Below, piece after piece: positions 46,367-58,981 of a stretch of DNA of 64,000 bases (positions are counted from its first letter, which is position 1; each line of letters starts with the position of its first letter). Below the pieces are notes generated by a model, which did not search any database, had not been told where the DNA came from, and worked only from the letters and a program-made list of their open reading frames with translations. The DNA comes from CAVVIH01 sp963748295 (GTDB taxonomy: Bacteria; Acidobacteriota; Vicinamibacteria; Vicinamibacterales; 2-12-FULL-66-21). Made by a program: the position numbers and the translations under genes. The stretch is from assembly GCA_963748295.1 (NCBI GenBank), contig CAVVIH010000006.1:930001-994000 (forward strand), in the 5' to 3' direction.

Positions 46367-46370
<4 letters not shown>
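44454..46370 (+). CDS. glgE: Alpha-1,4-glucan:maltose-1-phosphate maltosyltransferase
   Basis: Transfers maltose from maltose-1-phosphate to alpha-1,4-glucan. 638 aa: the GlgE N-terminal domain (VIVENVLPQVDCGRFPIKRVIGDEV), FSAWYEMFPRS, VYLPPIHPIG, the catalytic nucleophile in IFRVDNPHTKPFRFW (about 366), the acid in FLSEAFTRPK (about 395) and FANTPDILHEYL. YAENPPKKYQDIYP marks the maltose-1-phosphate pocket. TTG 44454 is the most likely start. The stop overlaps the treS ATG (ATGA). Confidence 0.95.
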
Positions 46371-49693
<3,323 letters not shown>

Positions 49694-49709
49694 AGGAGTA
49701 GTTATTACG

Positions 49710-51578
49710 TTGCCGCCTTCCTTCGGCGCATTCCTGGCCGATGACGGGGTGCTCTTCCGTGTGCTTGCGCCGCAGGCCCGGGAAATGCGCCTCCTGCTCG
49801 ATGGCGGGCCCGGTGCCGGCGAACACCGTATGAGGCGCGATACCGAAGGCATCTGGGAGCTGCAGGTGCCCGGCCTCCACGCCGGTCAGCGATACGCCTA
49901 TCGAATCGACGACGGACCCGAACGGCCGGACCCCGCGTCGCGATTCCAGCCGCTCGGTGTTCACGGACTATCCGAAGTCGTGTCTGCTCACGATTTCGGC
50001 TGGACCGACGCGACGTGGCGCGGCGTCGAGCCCGGCAACCTCGTCATCTACGAATTGCACGTGGGAACGTTCACCGAAACAGGCACGTTCCACGGCGCTG
50101 CCGATCGCCTGCCGGCGCTGCGCGATCTCGGGATCACCGCGATCGAGTTGATGCCGGTCGCCGACTTCGCCGGCGAGCGAGGCTGGGGCTACGATGGCGT
50201 CGCGCTGTATGCCCCTTCGCACGCGTACGGCCACCCTGACGACCTCCGGGCGCTCGTCGACCGCGCGCACGCGCTCGGAATCGCAGTGCTCGTCGACGTC
50301 GTCTACAACCACCTTGGCCCGGAAGGCGCCTATCTGCCCGCGTTCAACCCGCAATACCTGACGCCGGTGCATCAGACCCCCTGGGGACAGGCGGTCAACC
50401 TCGGCGACGTCGGATCCGAATGGGTTCGCCGTTTCATCATCGACAACGCGGTGCACTGGGTGCGCGAATACCATCTCGACGGGCTGCGCATCGACGCCAC
50501 GCACGCGCTCATCGACTCGCGCCAGCCGCACTTCGTGCGCGAGCTCGCCACCGCGGTTCGTGCCTCCGTCGAACGCCCGATCGTCATGCACGCGGAAGAC
50601 TCGCGAAACCTGAGCGACATCGTTCGCGACGAGGGCGACGGTGCGTGGAGCCTCGACGGTGTCTGGGCGGACGACTTCCATCATGTCGTGCGGCGCATGG
50701 TCGCCGGCGACAGCCACGGCTACTACGCCGATTACCAGGGCACGTGCGAGGAGCTGGCGCGGACGATGCGGCAGGGCTGGCTGTTCACCGGCGAGCACTC
50801 CCTGCACATGCACGGCGCGCGCGGGACCGATCCCTCCGCGATTCCGATGAATCGCTTCGTCGTCTGCCTTCAGAATCACGACCAGGTCGGCAATCGCGCG
50901 CTGGGTGACCGTCTGCATCATCGCATCGACGCGGCGACGTGGCGGGCGATCAGCATGCTCCTGCTCACGGCGCCGATGACGCCGCTGATCTTCATGGGCC
51001 AGGAATGGGCCGCGTCGGCGCCGTTTCAGTTTTTCTCGGATCTCGGGCCCCCGTTCGGGCCGATGGTCAGCCTGGGCCGCCGGGAGGAGTTCCGCGGCTT
51101 TCCCGAATTTGCCGGCGCGGCCGCGTCCCGTATTCCCGATCCGCAATCGCCCGGCACTTTCGCGGCGAGCAGACTACGATGGGAGGAGCGCGGCCAGCCC
51201 GGCCACGCTGAAGTGCTGGCGCTCTATCGGGATCTGCTCGCGCTCCGGCGGAACCAACGGGCGCTGGAGGCGAGTGGCGCCGCCTCGGGGGAAGCCGTGG
51301 CGCTCGACGACGACACGATTGCCGTCAGGAGACACGTGGCCGCCGAAACGATGTGGATTGTCGTCAGGCTGCGCGGCAGCGGCGCCGTGGATCTGTCGCA
51401 GGCGCCGGCGGTCGGGCAGGAGCCCGGCGGCGTGTGGCAGACTGTCAGAACGACAGAGGACCCCGCGTTCGTCGAGCAGCCGGCGCCGATTCGGATTGCC
51501 AGGGTGTCCGGCGGACCGACAGTTGATTTCCAGCGTCCTGGAGGGGTCATTTTCAGAATCGCGCCGCCCGCCGCATGA
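49710..51578 (+). CDS. treZ: Malto-oligosyltrehalose trehalohydrolase
   Basis: Releases trehalose from maltooligosyl trehalose. 622 aa GH13_10: N-terminal E-set domain (FGAFLADDGVLFRVLAPQA), IYELHVGTFTETGTF, the nucleophile in LDGLRIDATHAL (about 262), the acid in IVMHAEDSRN and the Asp in CLQNHDQVGNR. FMGQEWAASAPFQFFSD is characteristic. An AAGGAG site lies 12 bases upstream of TTG 49710; that spacing is long, so the start is approximate. Its stop overlaps treY. Confidence 0.95.
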   Translation: MPPSFGAFLADDGVLFRVLAPQAREMRLLLDGGPGAGEHRMRRDTEGIWELQVPGLHAGQRYAYRIDDGPERPDPASRFQPLGVHGLSEVVSAHDFGWTDATWRGVEPGNLVIYELHVGTFTETGTFHGAADRLPALRDLGITAIELMPVADFAGERGWGYDGVALYAPSHAYGHPDDLRALVDRAHALGIAVLVDVVYNHLGPEGAYLPAFNPQYLTPVHQTPWGQAVNLGDVGSEWVRRFIIDNAVHWVREYHLDGLRIDATHALIDSRQPHFVRELATAVRASVERPIVMHAEDSRNLSDIVRDEGDGAWSLDGVWADDFHHVVRRMVAGDSHGYYADYQGTCEELARTMRQGWLFTGEHSLHMHGARGTDPSAIPMNRFVVCLQNHDQVGNRALGDRLHHRIDAATWRAISMLLLTAPMTPLIFMGQEWAASAPFQFFSDLGPPFGPMVSLGRREEFRGFPEFAGAAASRIPDPQSPGTFAASRLRWEERGQPGHAEVLALYRDLLALRRNQRALEASGAASGEAVALDDDTIAVRRHVAAETMWIVVRLRGSGAVDLSQAPAVGQEPGGVWQTVRTTEDPAFVEQPAPIRIARVSGGPTVDFQRPGGVIFRIAPPAA

Positions 51579-54508
51579 TCGACCATCCCGCATACGTTCC
51601 GGTCAGCACCTATCGGCTGCAGCTGCACAAAGACTTTCCGTTCGCTGCCGCGCGCGAGATTGCGGAGTACCTCGCGCGGCTCGGCGTCGGCGCGTGCTAC
51701 ACGTCGCCGTACTTCACCGCCGCTGCGGGCAGCACCCACGGCTACGACGTCGTGAACCACAACGAGATCAATCCGGAGCTCGGCGGCGCCGCCGAACACG
51801 CGGCGTTCGTCGCACGGCTCGCGCAGCTCGGACTCGGCCACATCGTCGACTTCGTGCCGAACCACATGAGCAACGCCGCGTCGACGAACCTGTGGTGGCG
51901 CGACGTGCTCGAGAACGGACCGAGCTCGCCGGCCGCGAAGTTCTTCGACATCGACTGGTCGCCGGCCAAAGCCGAGCTGCGCGGAAAGGTGCTGCTGCCG
52001 ATTCTTGGGGACCAGTACGGGAACGTGCTCGAACGCGGCGAGCTGCAGCTCGACTTCAGCGACGGCACGCTCGTGCTGCACTATTTCGATCAGGTGCTCC
52101 CGATCAATCCGCGTCAGGCGCCCCGTGTCTACAAGACCGCCGTCGACGCGGTGACCGCCGTGCTCGGACCAGACAGCCCGCAGCTGCACGAGTTCCTCAG
52201 CATCATCGCCTCGCTCGAGAACATGCCGCCGTTTGCGCACCAGGACCCCGAGCGCGTCGCGGCGCGGCAGCGGGAAAAGGAAGTGGCGCGCGGCCGGCTT
52301 GCGCGGCTGGTTGCCGAATCCGAGGTCGTGCGCGAGCAGATGGCGATTGCGGTGCGCCGCTTCAACGGCGAACCGGGCCGTCCCGACAGCTTCGATCGGC
52401 TGCACGACCTGCTCGAGAGCCAGGCCTATCGCCTCGCCTACTGGCGCACGGCGGCCGACGAGATCAATTACCGGCGATTCTTCGACGTCAACACGCTGGC
52501 CGGGCTTCGCGTCGAGGACCCCGACGTGTTTGCCGCGACGCACCAGCTCCTCGGGCAGTTGATACGCGAGCGCAAGGTCCACGGCGTTCGAGTCGATCAT
52601 CCCGACGGGTTGTTCGATCCCGCGTCGTACTTCCGGATGCTCCAGGAGCTGGCCTCGGCAGCATGGGAGCTTCCCCACGGCCAGAGCGACGCTCCGTTGT
52701 ACGTCGTCGCAGAGAAAATTCTGTCGGGGCACGAGCATCTGCAAGCGGCCTGGAACGTCCACGGCACGACCGGCTACAACTTTCTCAACCTGCTCAACGG
52801 CGTCTTCGTGGAGCCCAGGCAGGCGCGGCGCCTCTGGCGCGTCTACGAAAAGCTGACCGGCCGCGACGATCCGTTCGAAGACGTGGTGTACGACGGCAAG
52901 CGGCTGATCATGCAGACGGCGATGGCCAGCGAGCTGAACGTGCTCGCGCACGGGCTGGACGAGATCGGCGAAGGCAGCCGCCGGTCGCGGGACTTCACGC
53001 TCGAAACGATGCGCGGCGCGATCACCGAAGTGGTCGCCTGCTTTCCGGTCTACCGCACCTACGTCGATCGGCACGGCTGGAGCCCCGAGGACCGCAAGGT
53101 CGTCGAGCGCGCGATTGCGCGTGCCCGCCGACGCAATCCCGCCATGGAACGATCGCTGTTCGACTTCTTCCGCGAGGTCGTGCTTCCCCGCGACGTCGAC
53201 GCCGAACCGTACCCGCACGATCGGCGTGGCGGGTTCCCGCCGTCGAGCGCCGACGACGCGCGCGAGCGGATGCGGTTTGCGATGAAGCTCCAGCAGTACA
53301 CGGGGCCGGTTCAGGCAAAGGGCCTGGAGGATACGGCGTTCTATCGCTTCAACGCGCTGATTTCGCTGAACGAGGTCGGCGGGGAACCGACGCGCATCGG
53401 GCGGACGATCGAGGACTTCCACGCCGGCAACGTCAGGCGGCTGGAGAAGTGGCCGCTCGAGATGCTGGCGACGTCCACGCACGACACCAAGCTGGGCGAG
53501 GACGTCCGCGCGCGCGTGAACGCGATCTCCGAGCTGCCCGACGAGTGGGGGCGCGAAGTCTCGAAGTGGATGCGCCTCAACAAAGCGGCGCGCGGCATCG
53601 TCGACGGCGAGCCCGCGCCGGATCGCAACGACGAGTACCGCTTCTATCAGACTGTCGTCGGCGCCTGGCCCGCTGAAAGTCCGTCAGAAGCATCGCCGGA
53701 GTTCATCGAGCGGCTGCAGGGCTACATGCTCAAGGCGGCGCGCGAGGCAAAGCTCCACACGAGCTGGCTGACGCAGAACGTCGAGTACGAGACCGCGTTG
53801 ACCGAATTCGTCGGGCGGGTGCTGCAAGGCGCCGGCGGCGCCAAGTTCATTCCCCTGCTCCTCCCGTTCCAGCGCCGGATCGCGGCGCTCGGCTGCGTGA
53901 ACGGGCTGGCGCAGCTCGCGCTCAAGATCGGATCACCGGGGGTGCCGGACTTCTATCAGGGCTCGGAGCTGTGGGACCTCAACCTCGTCGACCCCGACAA
54001 CCGGCGGCCGGTCGATTACGCGCTGAGGAAACGGCTGCTCGACGAGATCGATCGCGTGCTGGCGTCTGAGGGCGCAGATCGGGTCAGCGAGGTTGCCGCG
54101 CTGTTCGAGCGCTGGCAGGACGGAGGCATCAAGCTGCTGCTGACCGCCGCGGGCCTGCGGCTGCGGCGCGCCAACCCCGATCTCTTCCTGCGCGGCGCCT
54201 ACCTCCCGCTCGCATCGGACGTGACGGCGCCGGCGGAAGTGGCCGCGTTCGCGCGGATGCGAGGTGAGGACGTGCTCGTAGTGGTGGCGCCGCGGCTGGT
54301 TGCACCGCTGCAGGGCGCCGGACATGCGTGGCCGCTCGGAAGCGCCGCGTGGAAAACGTCGAGGATTCTGCTGCCGCGGGAGCTCTCGGATCGCACGTTC
54401 CGCCACGCACTGACCGGCACGGAAATCCGTCCGGTCAGCACGGGCGCGGAATCGTGGATCTTCATCGGGCAGGTGTTTGAAACGCTGCCCGTTGGACTGC
54501 TTACTTGA
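51575..54508 (+). CDS. treY: Malto-oligosyltrehalose synthase
   Basis: Rearranges the reducing-end linkage of maltodextrins to alpha,alpha-1,1. 977 aa GH13_26: VPVSTYRLQLHKDFPF, YTSPYFTAAAGSTHGYDVV, GHIVDFVPNHMS, HGVRVDHPDGLFDP (nucleophile), YVVAEKILSGHE (acid), and EDTAFYRFN with TSTHDTKLGEDVRAR near the third acid, all TreY-specific. The long insertions between barrel strands explain its size. ATGA overlap with treZ shows coupling. Completes a TreX/Y/Z route beside TreS-Mak-GlgE. Confidence 0.96.
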   Translation: MIDHPAYVPVSTYRLQLHKDFPFAAAREIAEYLARLGVGACYTSPYFTAAAGSTHGYDVVNHNEINPELGGAAEHAAFVARLAQLGLGHIVDFVPNHMSNAASTNLWWRDVLENGPSSPAAKFFDIDWSPAKAELRGKVLLPILGDQYGNVLERGELQLDFSDGTLVLHYFDQVLPINPRQAPRVYKTAVDAVTAVLGPDSPQLHEFLSIIASLENMPPFAHQDPERVAARQREKEVARGRLARLVAESEVVREQMAIAVRRFNGEPGRPDSFDRLHDLLESQAYRLAYWRTAADEINYRRFFDVNTLAGLRVEDPDVFAATHQLLGQLIRERKVHGVRVDHPDGLFDPASYFRMLQELASAAWELPHGQSDAPLYVVAEKILSGHEHLQAAWNVHGTTGYNFLNLLNGVFVEPRQARRLWRVYEKLTGRDDPFEDVVYDGKRLIMQTAMASELNVLAHGLDEIGEGSRRSRDFTLETMRGAITEVVACFPVYRTYVDRHGWSPEDRKVVERAIARARRRNPAMERSLFDFFREVVLPRDVDAEPYPHDRRGGFPPSSADDARERMRFAMKLQQYTGPVQAKGLEDTAFYRFNALISLNEVGGEPTRIGRTIEDFHAGNVRRLEKWPLEMLATSTHDTKLGEDVRARVNAISELPDEWGREVSKWMRLNKAARGIVDGEPAPDRNDEYRFYQTVVGAWPAESPSEASPEFIERLQGYMLKAAREAKLHTSWLTQNVEYETALTEFVGRVLQGAGGAKFIPLLLPFQRRIAALGCVNGLAQLALKIGSPGVPDFYQGSELWDLNLVDPDNRRPVDYALRKRLLDEIDRVLASEGADRVSEVAALFERWQDGGIKLLLTAAGLRLRRANPDLFLRGAYLPLASDVTAPAEVAAFARMRGEDVLVVVAPRLVAPLQGAGHAWPLGSAAWKTSRILLPRELSDRTFRHALTGTEIRPVSTGAESWIFIGQVFETLPVGLLT

Positions 54509-54779
54509 GATGCTTGCCGACCAGCTTCGTCATCTCAAACATGTTCACGGTCGCCTTGCCGCCGAAGACCGGCTTCAGCTCGGCGTCCGCCTTGATCATG
54601 CGCTTGTTCTTCGGGTCCTGCAGGCCATTCTTCTTGATATACGCCCACAGCTTCTTGGTGACCTCTGTCCGGGGAATCGGCTTGGACCCGATGATCTCGG
54701 CAAGCGCGGGGCTCGGGGTAACGGGTTTCATGAACGCCGCATTCGGTTGTCTCTTCTTCGCTTTCGCAGCCTTGGCCAT
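54501..54779 (-). CDS. SWIB/MDM2-domain protein
   Basis: 92 aa. A basic Ala/Lys N-terminus (MAKAAKAKKRQPNAAFMKPV) precedes a SWIB domain: SPALAEIIGSKPIPRTEVTKKLWAYIKKNGLQDPKNKRMI and FGGKATVNMFEMTKLVGKHL. ATG 54779 has a GGAG site eight bases before it. Bacterial SWIB proteins (Chlamydia and others) are thought to bind DNA or nucleoid proteins; this role is inferred. The end overlaps treY by eight bases, convergent. Confidence 0.92.
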   Translation of the reverse strand: MAKAAKAKKRQPNAAFMKPVTPSPALAEIIGSKPIPRTEVTKKLWAYIKKNGLQDPKNKRMIKADAELKPVFGGKATVNMFEMTKLVGKHLK

Positions 54780-54838
54780 GCAAGCTCCTTTTGCTGAGCG
54801 CACGGTTCCAACCGTGCCCCTGCACAAATCCTAGCAGT

Positions 54839-57643
54839 TTATCGCCGGCGCTTATCGCCTACCTGCTCGATTTCTTTGTTCAGCTCCGTGATGTCGACGC
54901 TTTCGTCGGAACTGCCGAGCAGGTGCCGCGCGAAGTAGTCGCCGCGCAGCCAGTTCACGTAGTTGGCCACCGGCGCGAACGAATGGCGCATGCCCGGCAG
55001 CACGAACATGTCGAATCGCTTGTTCGCCTTGATGAGCGCGTCAGCCAGGCGGTAGGTGCCCGCCGGGTGCACGTTGTTGTCGATGTCGCCCGTGATCAGC
55101 ATCAGGTGGCCCTTGAGGTTCTTGGCGAGCTCCGAGTTCTTCTCGATGTCGTACTCGAAGGTCACTTTGCCGTCCTTTTCGATCTCCTTGATGCCGTGAT
55201 GCTTCTCGCTCCAGGTGTTGTTGTAGATGTTGTTCTCGTGGTTGCCCGACTCCGACCAGCCGACCTTGAAGAAGTCGGGGTAGACGAGCAGCGCCGCCGC
55301 CGTCATGAAGCCGCCGCCCGAGTGCCCCCAGATCCCGACCTTGCCGATGTCGATGAACGAGTGGCGCCTGGCGAGCTGTTCGATCGCCGTCTTCTTGTCG
55401 GCCAGGCCGTAGTCGCGGAGGTTGCCGTAGCCGAAGTTGTGGTACCACTTCGACCGCGTCGGGTGGCCGCCGCGATTGCCGACCTCGATGACGATGAAGC
55501 CGAACTGCGCGAGCGAGATGTTGTTGCTGCGCGGGTTGAACGTCTTCGTCACCGACTCGGTCTGCGGGCCGGGATAGACGTAGGCGATGATCGGATACTT
55601 CCGTTTCTCGTCGAAGTTGAACGGCTTGTACATCACCCCGTACAGGTCCGTCACGCCATCGTCCGCCTTCACCGTGAACGGCTCGGGATACTTGAAGCCC
55701 ATCTCCATCAGCGCCGACAGGTCGGGCGTCTCGAGCTTGACGACCGCGTTCCCCAGCGTGTCGTAGAGCGCCGATTCGGGCGCCGCGTCGATGCGCGACG
55801 AGTTGTTGACGAAGAACCTGGCGCCCTCGTTGACCGACACCGCATGCGAGGCGTTGCCGGGGTTCAGCAGTTTCATGCCGGTCCCGTCGAAGCCGACGCG
55901 ATACAGGTGCGTGTAATACGGATCCTCGCCTTTCTCCCGGCCGGCCGCCGAGATGTAGAGCACCCGCGCCTTCTCGTCGACGTTCTCGATGCCGGTCGTG
56001 ACGTACTCGCCCTCGGTGATGCGGGACTTGAGCGCGCCGGTGACGGCGTCATACAGATAGAAGTGGCCCCAGCCGTCGCGCTCCGACCAGAAGATCAACT
56101 CCGTCCCGTTGTTGACCAGCCGGAGCGGTTTCGTCTCGATGTAGGTGTTGAGACGCTCCTCGAACAGCGGCTTGACCTCGCCGGTCGTGGCATCCGCGAC
56201 GAGCACGTCGAGCTTGTGCAGATCGCGGCTCTGGCGCTGCATGTAGATCTTGTCCGGCGAGCTGCTCAGCCACTGCGCCGGAATCGGCCGGCCCTGCGGA
56301 CCCACGCCGCCGCCGCCGCCGCGGCCGCCGCCGCCACCCTGGCCGGCGCGTTGCGGTTTGGTGGCAATCGAGAGCGACTGATCCTTGAAACGATCCGCGT
56401 TCACCTTCACCCGGTTCTTGCTCGCCACATCGAACACGAACATCTCCGACTGCGGGATGTTCTCCTCGCCCGGCATGGCGTAGCGATACGTCTCGAGCGT
56501 CGGGCGCGGCTGCGCGAGCGAGTTGATGACCCACAGGTCCTTGACCTTGCGCGAGTCGCGCCTGATCAGCGCAAAGCGGCTCGAGTCCTGCGACCAGACG
56601 ACGTTGACCGGCGCCGTGCGGACGTTCTTCTGATCGCCTTCTTCGCGCTGCTCCTGCTGCTGTTGCTGCTCGTTTTCTTCGCGCTCCTGCTGTTGCTGCT
56701 GCTGCTGCTGTTGCTGTTGCTGCTCCTCCTGCTCGCGGGTGCCGCCGCCGCGCGCCGCGAAGCTGTAGTACTCCTCGCCGTCCTTCGTCAGCTGCGTCTC
56801 GACAATCGTCGTGTCGTTCGGGTTCTTGCGGGCCTTCTCGAAGTTCGCCGCGTCCATCATGAACAGGTTGTGGTTGCGGGCGAAGAGGACGGTCTTCTCA
56901 TCCGGCGACAGCGACGCCCAGCGGACGGCGCGCGGCTCTTCCTTGTAGTCCTCGATCAGCGTGACCTTGGCGGTCGCCATCTCGTACTCGAAGTGCAGCG
57001 TCTTGTTGCGCGGGCCGCGGCCGCCGGGACCGGCGCCGCGGGCGCCCTGGCCACCCTGCCCGCGCTGGCCCTGCTGCGGCTGATCGTCCATGTCCCACTG
57101 CTCGTCCTCGATGCCGCCGCTGCGCGAGGCCTGCTGCTCGGTCGTCGTGATCTTGGGCTTCGTCGAGTTGATGGCGGCGTCGGCCGGCACCTGTACTTCG
57201 AACTCGAACACCGAGTTGTCCCGGACGAACTTGACAGCAGAGAACGGCAGGTGCTGCGCGTCGTACGGGATCCGCGTGATCGACGTCAGCATCGCGGCCA
57301 TCTTCGCGTGATCGAAGAGCGGCGCCTTCGCCTTCTTGACGGGATCGACGACGTAGAAGCGGCGGCCTTCGCGGGTCTGGTAGGCGTACCAGAAGCGGTC
57401 GCTGTTCTCGAGCCACCGCGGCGTGACGCTCGTATCGAACACCATTTTGGCGACTTTCTGCGTCGTCCACTGAGCGGCGGCGTCGTAGTTGGGCGTCAGC
57501 GGCGGCAGCGCGCCGGCCTGCGGGGCCGCGGCGGCCTGCCCGCCATTCTGGGCGCGAAGCGCGGTGGATGGGACGATGACGAGCGCAAGCAGGCACGCGT
57601 ACAGGGTTATGCGTACGGCGCGCGAGGCGGCAAAAGACAGCAT
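54839..57643 (-). CDS. S9-family prolyl oligopeptidase-like peptidase (DPP IV type), exported
   Basis: About 934 aa. Signal peptide 1-31 (LSFAASRAVRITLYACLLALVIVPSTALRA approximately). A beta-propeller occupies most of the protein (SDRFWYAYQTREGRRFYVVD, WSQDSSRFALIRRDSRKV, FWSERDGWGHFYLYD). The C-terminal alpha/beta hydrolase has the nucleophile in WGHSGGGFMT (about 775), Asp in ITGDIDNNVHP and His in MRHSFAP. A Gln/Glu-rich tract of about 45 residues sits in a propeller loop. GGAGGAG precedes ATG 57643, which I prefer to the GTG six bases earlier. Degrades proline-containing peptides in the periplasm, by family. Confidence 0.93.
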   Translation of the reverse strand: MLSFAASRAVRITLYACLLALVIVPSTALRAQNGGQAAAAPQAGALPPLTPNYDAAAQWTTQKVAKMVFDTSVTPRWLENSDRFWYAYQTREGRRFYVVDPVKKAKAPLFDHAKMAAMLTSITRIPYDAQHLPFSAVKFVRDNSVFEFEVQVPADAAINSTKPKITTTEQQASRSGGIEDEQWDMDDQPQQGQRGQGGQGARGAGPGGRGPRNKTLHFEYEMATAKVTLIEDYKEEPRAVRWASLSPDEKTVLFARNHNLFMMDAANFEKARKNPNDTTIVETQLTKDGEEYYSFAARGGGTREQEEQQQQQQQQQQQQEREENEQQQQQEQREEGDQKNVRTAPVNVVWSQDSSRFALIRRDSRKVKDLWVINSLAQPRPTLETYRYAMPGEENIPQSEMFVFDVASKNRVKVNADRFKDQSLSIATKPQRAGQGGGGGRGGGGGVGPQGRPIPAQWLSSSPDKIYMQRQSRDLHKLDVLVADATTGEVKPLFEERLNTYIETKPLRLVNNGTELIFWSERDGWGHFYLYDAVTGALKSRITEGEYVTTGIENVDEKARVLYISAAGREKGEDPYYTHLYRVGFDGTGMKLLNPGNASHAVSVNEGARFFVNNSSRIDAAPESALYDTLGNAVVKLETPDLSALMEMGFKYPEPFTVKADDGVTDLYGVMYKPFNFDEKRKYPIIAYVYPGPQTESVTKTFNPRSNNISLAQFGFIVIEVGNRGGHPTRSKWYHNFGYGNLRDYGLADKKTAIEQLARRHSFIDIGKVGIWGHSGGGFMTAAALLVYPDFFKVGWSESGNHENNIYNNTWSEKHHGIKEIEKDGKVTFEYDIEKNSELAKNLKGHLMLITGDIDNNVHPAGTYRLADALIKANKRFDMFVLPGMRHSFAPVANYVNWLRGDYFARHLLGSSDESVDITELNKEIEQVGDKRRR

Positions 57644-58039
57644 GGCCACTCCTCCTCCGGAGCGTGAAACAGCCGAGATGTGGGCAAAAAAGTAGCAGTT
57701 CAGCGGGGTTTAGGCAAATCGGGACGCGGATTCTCCAACAGGAGATCAGGAGGCGATGTTTTTCACGGAACGCGGATTCTCGCGGATCTGACGGCGGTCG
57801 CGGCCGGCCTTCGGCCGGGCCTGAGGAGAGGGTCAGCCTGGAGACACAAACCGTGTTCTGGCCGCCCGAACGGCTTGTGTCTCCGGGCTGATCCTCTCCT
57901 CAGCCGCGCGAAGCGCGGCGCGACCGCCGGCTTGACCGCCGATCGCAAGTTCAAAGAGATCCGCGATCATCCGCGTAAATCCGCGTTTCGTTGAATCCGT
58001 GGATCCCGGGTAATCCGCGTCCAGGAAGATCCGCGCCAA
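57644..58039. other. Intergenic region filled by repeats and a nested palindrome
   Basis: No gene is seen in these 396 bases. They hold ATCCGCG/GCGGAT-type short repeats on both sides (for example CACGGAACGCGGATTCTCGCGGAT near 57764 and ATCCGCGTAAATCCGCGTTTCGTTGAATCCGTG near 57966) and a long nested inverted repeat in the middle. Confidence 0.75.
57792..57929. repeat. Nested inverted repeat able to form a cross-shaped structure
   Basis: Arms of about 60 bases are inverted copies: CGGCGGTCGCG at the left end and CGCGACCGCCG at the right, then CTGAGGAGAGG/CCTCTCCTCAG and GGAGACACAA/TTGTGTCTCC further in. Inside each arm at matching positions is a small hairpin, GGCCGGCCTTCGGCCGGGCC on the left and CCGCGCGAAGCGCGG on the right. 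The small hairpins differ in sequence but both keep pairing. Confidence 0.75.
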
Positions 58040-58981
58040 TCAGCGTCTGGCGTTCGGCGCTGAAGGATCCAACAGTTTTCGAAGATCGACCCGCCCCTGC
58101 TTCCCGAGCAGCGGCTTCCACAGATCGCCGACCTTCGCGATGCGCTCGCGGACGTTGTCCAGCCGGAAATCCTCGATCTTGACGCCTCGATCGATCTCGG
58201 CCCACGTCACCGGGGTCGACACGGTCGCGAGCGGGGTCGGCCGCACCGAGTAGATCGAGGCCAGCGTCCGGCCCCACGCGTTCTGGTTGTAGTCGATCAG
58301 CACGCGGCCGCGCGGACGTTTGGCGACGCGGTACTCCGCGGTCATCAGCGCGGGGTTCCGGCTCGCGAGCTCGACGGCGAGCGCCTTGGCGAACGTCCAG
58401 ACCTCCTTCTGCACCGGCCCGCGGACGATCGGCACATACACGTGCAGCCCGCGGGAACCGGTCGTCTTGACATGCGACGGCATCTTCAGCGTCTTCAGCG
58501 CGTCACGAACGATCTGCGCGGTCGCGAGAACCGCCTTCCACGTCGTCCCTTCGCCGGGATCGAGATCGAAATGCACGTAATCCGGCCGATCGACATCGTC
58601 GCAGCGCGCGTACCACTGGTTCAGATCGATGCAGCCGAGATTGATCACCCACAGCAGCGACGGCAGGTCATCGATCACCGGAAAATCGATGACGTTGCCC
58701 GACTCGTGGTCGATGGCGCACGTGCGGATCCAGGGCGGCCGGGGACTCGGCGCGCGCTTCATGAAGAAGAACTCGCCGGCCGCGCCGTGGGGATAGCGCT
58801 TCATCACCATCGCGCGATCGCGGATGTGCGGCAGCAGCACCGGCGCGACGTCAGCGTAGTACTGAATCAGATCACCTTTGGTGATCCCGCGCTCGGGCCA
58901 GAACAGCTTGTCGAGATTGGTGAGGCGGACCGATTTGCCCTGGACTGTGAGGGCGTGATCGCCAGACGAAGGGATCTTCAT
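58040..58981 (-). CDS. LigD-type DNA polymerase/primase domain protein (stand-alone)
   Basis: 313 aa, the polymerase module of bacterial NHEJ: VRLTNLDKLFWPERGITKGDLIQYY, the catalytic acids in YVHFDLDPGEGTTW, VKTTGSRGLHVYVPI and LIDYNQNAWGRTLASIYSVR. There is no nuclease or ligase domain. ATG 58981 overlaps the stop of the upstream gene (ATGA). NHEJ role is by family; ku is not in the window, and stand-alone homologues may act in other repair. Confidence 0.9.
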   Translation of the reverse strand: MKIPSSGDHALTVQGKSVRLTNLDKLFWPERGITKGDLIQYYADVAPVLLPHIRDRAMVMKRYPHGAAGEFFFMKRAPSPRPPWIRTCAIDHESGNVIDFPVIDDLPSLLWVINLGCIDLNQWYARCDDVDRPDYVHFDLDPGEGTTWKAVLATAQIVRDALKTLKMPSHVKTTGSRGLHVYVPIVRGPVQKEVWTFAKALAVELASRNPALMTAEYRVAKRPRGRVLIDYNQNAWGRTLASIYSVRPTPLATVSTPVTWAEIDRGVKIEDFRLDNVRERIAKVGDLWKPLLGKQGRVDLRKLLDPSAPNARR

